From Hypomyces perniciosus (Eukaryota > Ascomycota > Sordariomycetes > Hypocreales > Hypocreaceae): a stretch of 64,000 bases of DNA. This document shows, one piece after another, positions 60,857-64,000 of the stretch. Position numbers and translations under genes: made by a program. The stretch is from positions 1,550,001-1,614,000 of the forward strand of contig SPDT01000004.1 in the NCBI GenBank assembly GCA_008477525.1. The letters run 5' to 3'. The stretch's first letter is position 1. Each line of letters begins with the position of its first letter. The notes under the pieces are model-generated. The model was not told where the DNA came from, searched no databases, and saw only the letters and a list, made by a program, of their open reading frames with translations.

Positions 60857-62372
60857 ATGACGCGCATCGCAGGAAGCGACTTTCTCGAATGCCTTCGAGA
60901 ATTATTCCAAGAAGCCTCGATAAAGGGTTTCAAAAGCGAAGATGAATTCACCTTCATCAAGGACAAGGTGTTACGGCTCCTTGTTACCGTTTCCCAGACG
61001 ACGGCTGCCAGGGCGCGTGCCAGCTGTCCGATCGAACTGCCTGACGGCTCTGAGCCGGACACGTTTATCCAGCTGCCTCCCAGCACCTTCAAAGTTGATG
61101 ACTCTATGCATCAGCAATTGGAGCAGGCAACGACTGGAGAGCAACTTGTTCAGGTGCTTAAGAAGGCTTTCGAGGAGCAGAGGGGACGAAAGAGAAAGCT
61201 CGCTGCCGTGCAGGAAATTGGCAACCAGCGTGCTCCTGTGACGCCGAAAAAGAGGAAGATCAAGATCAAGGTCGACGTGAGGACGCCTGTGAAGGAGGTT
61301 GAGACGACTGGGCTACAGCAGACGTACCCTTCACCCGCTGCGACGATTGTCGAAGAGAATCAGGATACCTATCCGCACACAGAAGAAGCTGTCACAGCTA
61401 CTGAGGAGCAGACGACAATGGATCCTGCTACCCGTGGCAAGATGCTATTCCCGGTAGCTAGCCAGTCCGTGGTATCGCATCAGGAGGGGTTCCCCCCCGT
61501 CCAAGCAGTAAGTCCACTGCTCCATGGATTCAATGGGAGAGACGCTAACAAGATATTTCCCACAGCTTGTTCATGGTCTTTCTGAGAACCAGAACTCACC
61601 AAGCGACATCCCCGAAGATATGCGCATGGATATTGACGAAGATGATCATCACCCACGAGGGCCGGTCTTTGCAAACGCTCGGAAGGACCATACGTCCAAC
61701 ACTCAACATGGGGAAGTTGACAATCACTATTCACTGGTGCCATCCGTTGGCATTGCCCAGAACAGGAACAAGTTTACAACTCAAACTGCTGCAGAAGTTA
61801 TTCACGACGAAGATCTCCAGACCGAACTGATTGCCAAGATGGTCAATGAAGCAACGGAGACCACGCCCCAAACCTGGGAGTCTTTCCAGCCATCTTTGCT
61901 CAAGGGTCTTGACCAACTGAAAGACATCCTGGACGGCCAAATGGCCTCCCTCGAACCCGCAATCGCAGAGACTCGTCTCCAGTCCCTCGAGGGTGCACTT
62001 TTCCACATGACCAAGGATATTTCCATGATCCCGGAATCCAACTGGGCCACTTACAAGAGGAAACTCGTTCAATTCTGCAGGTCAGAGCAGATCCGCCCCA
62101 TGTCCTTCCCACAGCGGCTCTACAAAGTCATGGACATCATATACCTGCCCGAGGAGTCGCAGGCTATCCCCAATGGTGAGTGGGATAGGATGATGGCCGT
62201 GGTGAGACTGTGCGCTATGGTGACAGAGGCGATGGGCCCTGAGGGAGAGAATGCAGAGGATATGGCGAATAAGTGGAGCACGTCTAAGTCGAGGGACATT
62301 GCGTACTTGAGGAAGATTATGAGAAGTGTTGAGAGGGCGAATGAGATCACGCTGCCCTCTGGTGAGAACTAA
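60857..62372 (+). CDS. Predicted nuclear protein of unknown function (485 aa)
   Basis: Two exons, 60857-61507 and 61566-62372, joined across a 58-nt intron (GTAAGT...GCTAAC...CACAG) in phase 0. The start is ATG 60857 (MTRIAGSDFLECLRELF), in a CACCATGA context; the longer frame from 60812 has no ATG. Residues 1-110 are a helical, acidic/basic domain. GRKRK at 110-114 and PKKRKIKIK at 130-138 are strong basic nuclear-localisation signals (the latter SV40-like). Residues about 150-310 are disordered and acidic. The C-terminal 170 residues form a second helical domain with conserved-looking stretches (SNWATYKRKLVQFCRSEQ, GEWDRMMAVVRLCAMVTEAM). I recognise no catalytic motif or named family. Nuclear location is inferred from the NLS only. 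It lies in tandem with BiP and the DUF2461 gene. Confidence 0.82.
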
Positions 62373-62765
62373 GTAGGTCGAACATGGTCAATGGGCAATA
62401 AAGAGGTTGGTTGTTAGCAATCACGGAAGAATTGATAGTATTCGAGACAATAAAGGAATTTCTCGGCTTTGAATGAAGCTTCGGCAGACAGACATCATAC
62501 TGATTTTGCGATCGTCGGTAATAAGGCAGATGATGGATGATGATTAAACATGCCAAGATCGTATCTCGTCTTCCCCTTCAACACTCTCACGTGACAGCGC
62601 GGTTCATCTCGGGATGAAACGACGCGTTGTCGCGATCAGCAGATTAGTAATGACGACATTCACGGTCAACCTCATTGTCCATTCTTGACGAGATAAGTCA
62701 TACTCGTGTAGTGTCTGTCTATATTTATTACTCTCTGGAGTCGCTTCACAAAGCGCCAATTCACT
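62373..62765. other. Intergenic, 393 bp
   Basis: 3' region of the preceding gene and promoter of the AT-hook/DUF2461 gene. Contains CACGTGAC at about 62589 and no supported gene. Confidence 0.5.
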
Positions 62766-64000
62766 ATGCCAGCCCGCAAACGTTCCGCCCCGGAGCCGGA
62801 GCCAATCGGCACTCGCCGCTCTGGTCGTCTGTCCAGCACACTGCAGAAGAGCTCATATTTCGCGGATTCGGACAATGAAGTTGGAGAAGTTGAGTTACCG
62901 GCGAAGAAAAAACGTGGCCGACCGGCAACAAAGAAACAACCTGCCAAGGAGGAATCTGATGGGGAGCAATATGAAGAAGAGCCTGAAGAGGAGGATTTGC
63001 CACCCAAGAAGAAGCGCGGGCGCCCGGCGAAGAAGCAACAGGTCCCTGCTAAAGAAGATTCAGATGCGGAGAAATATAAAGATGAGCCCGAGGAAGAGGA
63101 TGATGACGATGATGGAGTGCGGAAAGTTGAGATTCTCCCACTGGAAAAGATCAGAGATACTGGAGGAGTGGAGTATGAGGATCATAACATCCATCGGAAT
63201 ACGATGCTGTTCCTGGGGGACTTGAAAGCGAATAACAACAGGCCGTGGTTAAAATGTTAGTATCGTTCGCCTGAAAGCACCTTGGAGATATCGTCATGCT
63301 AACAGTCGAATAGCACATGACGGCGAATATAGAAGAGCCTTGAAGGATTGGCAATCCTTCGTCGAGACTACCACCCAGACCCTCATCGAGATCGATGAGA
63401 CCATCCCAGAACTACCAGCCAAGGATGTCATCTTCCGCATCCACCGCGACATTCGCTTCAGCAAAGACCCCACCCCATACAAGGCATGCCAACCCACCCA
63501 TTTTTCACTCCCTACACATCTAACCAGGGAACAGCCGCACTTCTCTGCCGCCTGGTCCCGAACAGGCCGCAAAGGACCCTACGCGATGTACTACATCCAC
63601 TGCGAGCCCGGAGCAAGCTTGATCGCCGGAGGGCTGTGGTACCCCGACGCGCAGTATATACAAAAACTGCGGCAGAGCATCGACGAGCGGCCACGTCGGT
63701 GGCAGCGTGCGTTCAGCGATCCGCTCTTCAGGAAGGCGTTTTTCCCAGACGTGAAAGCGAGTGCAGGGCCAGAGAAGGCTATCAAGGCATATGTGGGGAT
63801 GAATCAGGTGAACGCACTGAAGAAAAAGCCCATGGTAAGTTTGCCCCAACTTTGTAGTGATGGGGGTGGTCTGACATTATGTTAGGGGTATGAGGTTACG
63901 CATCGCGATATTGAACTTTTGAAGTTGAGGAATCATATAATCAGTGCCAAGATTGGTGATGATATTTTCTGCGGCGGTGATGCGCAGGAGAAAATCGCTG
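62766..64000 (+). CDS. AT-hook protein with DUF2461 (TIGR02453-type) domain; 3' end beyond the window
   Basis: Exons 62766-63255, 63314-63483, 63535-63834 and 63886->64000. The start is ATG 62766 (MPARKRSAPEPEP). The N-terminus is basic/acidic, with two AT-hook cores, KKKRGRPATKK and KKKRGRPAKKQ (about residues 47-57 and 80-90), which bind the minor groove of AT-rich DNA. The rest is a DUF2461 domain: HRNTMLFLGDLKANNNRPWLK-S-HDGEYRRALKDW, FRIHRDIRFSKDPTPYK, PHFSAAWSRTGRKGPYA, GGLWYPDA, IELLKLRNH. The second intron (63484-63534, 51 nt) appears to be GC..AG: no GT donor is available and splicing gives YK-PHFSAAW, matching the family. Retention would add 17 in-frame residues. The function of DUF2461 is unknown; the AT hooks suggest a chromatin-associated role. 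Confidence 0.9.

Overview
The window is a stretch of nuclear chromosome from a filamentous ascomycete, most likely class Eurotiomycetes (Aspergillus/Penicillium-like). Evidence: short 48-79 nt spliceosomal introns with GT..AG ends and CTAAC/CTGAC branch sites, a BiP ending in HDEL, a SAT-domain non-reducing polyketide synthase, a GATA_AreA/DUF3295 protein known only from filamentous fungi, and many copies of the TACGGAGTA 9-mer that is familiar from Eurotiales intergenic DNA. I do not assign a species.

Layout. (1) 1-3.1 kb: edge of a secondary-metabolite locus. The N-terminal part (SAT plus start of KS) of a non-reducing PKS of the atrochrysone carboxylic acid synthase type runs off the left border. 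Just upstream of it, on the same strand, lies the relic of its usual partner, a metallo-beta-lactamase-type thioesterase, with a stop, a frame shift and a missing catalytic segment. (2) 4.3-8.0 kb: a small single-pass membrane protein and a mitochondrial PPR-like helical-repeat protein. (3) 8.0-18.1 kb: no credible gene. (4) 18.1-19.8 kb: a GATA_AreA-like/DUF3295 regulator-type protein on the minus strand, with a motif-rich upstream region. (5) 19.8-43.3 kb: 23 kb without a protein gene, containing one intron-bearing tRNA-Ala(UGC), an overlapping pair of inverted repeats, and most of the TACGGAGTA and TACTCGTAG copies. (6) 43.3-45.3 kb: CHY zinc-finger protein. (7) 45.3-51.8 kb: another gene-free, microsatellite-rich stretch. 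(8) 51.8-64 kb: a dense housekeeping block: CCT5 (minus), HBS1 divergent from it (plus), the ER Hsp70 BiP/Kar2, an unrecognised nuclear protein, and an AT-hook/DUF2461 protein running off the right edge.

Functionally the right block is about protein folding and translation quality control: cytosolic chaperonin, ribosome-rescue GTPase and ER chaperone. The left edge is specialised metabolism. I found no CRISPR, intact transposon, rRNA or plasmid-like element. The most interesting items are the decayed thioesterase beside an apparently intact PKS start, the in-frame alternative acceptors in HBS1 (possible Hbs1/Ski7 double coding), the 20 exact copies of TACGGAGTA confined to non-coding DNA, and the large gene-free tracts with their inverted repeats. 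All intron positions were deduced by eye from splice signals, frame and family similarity.
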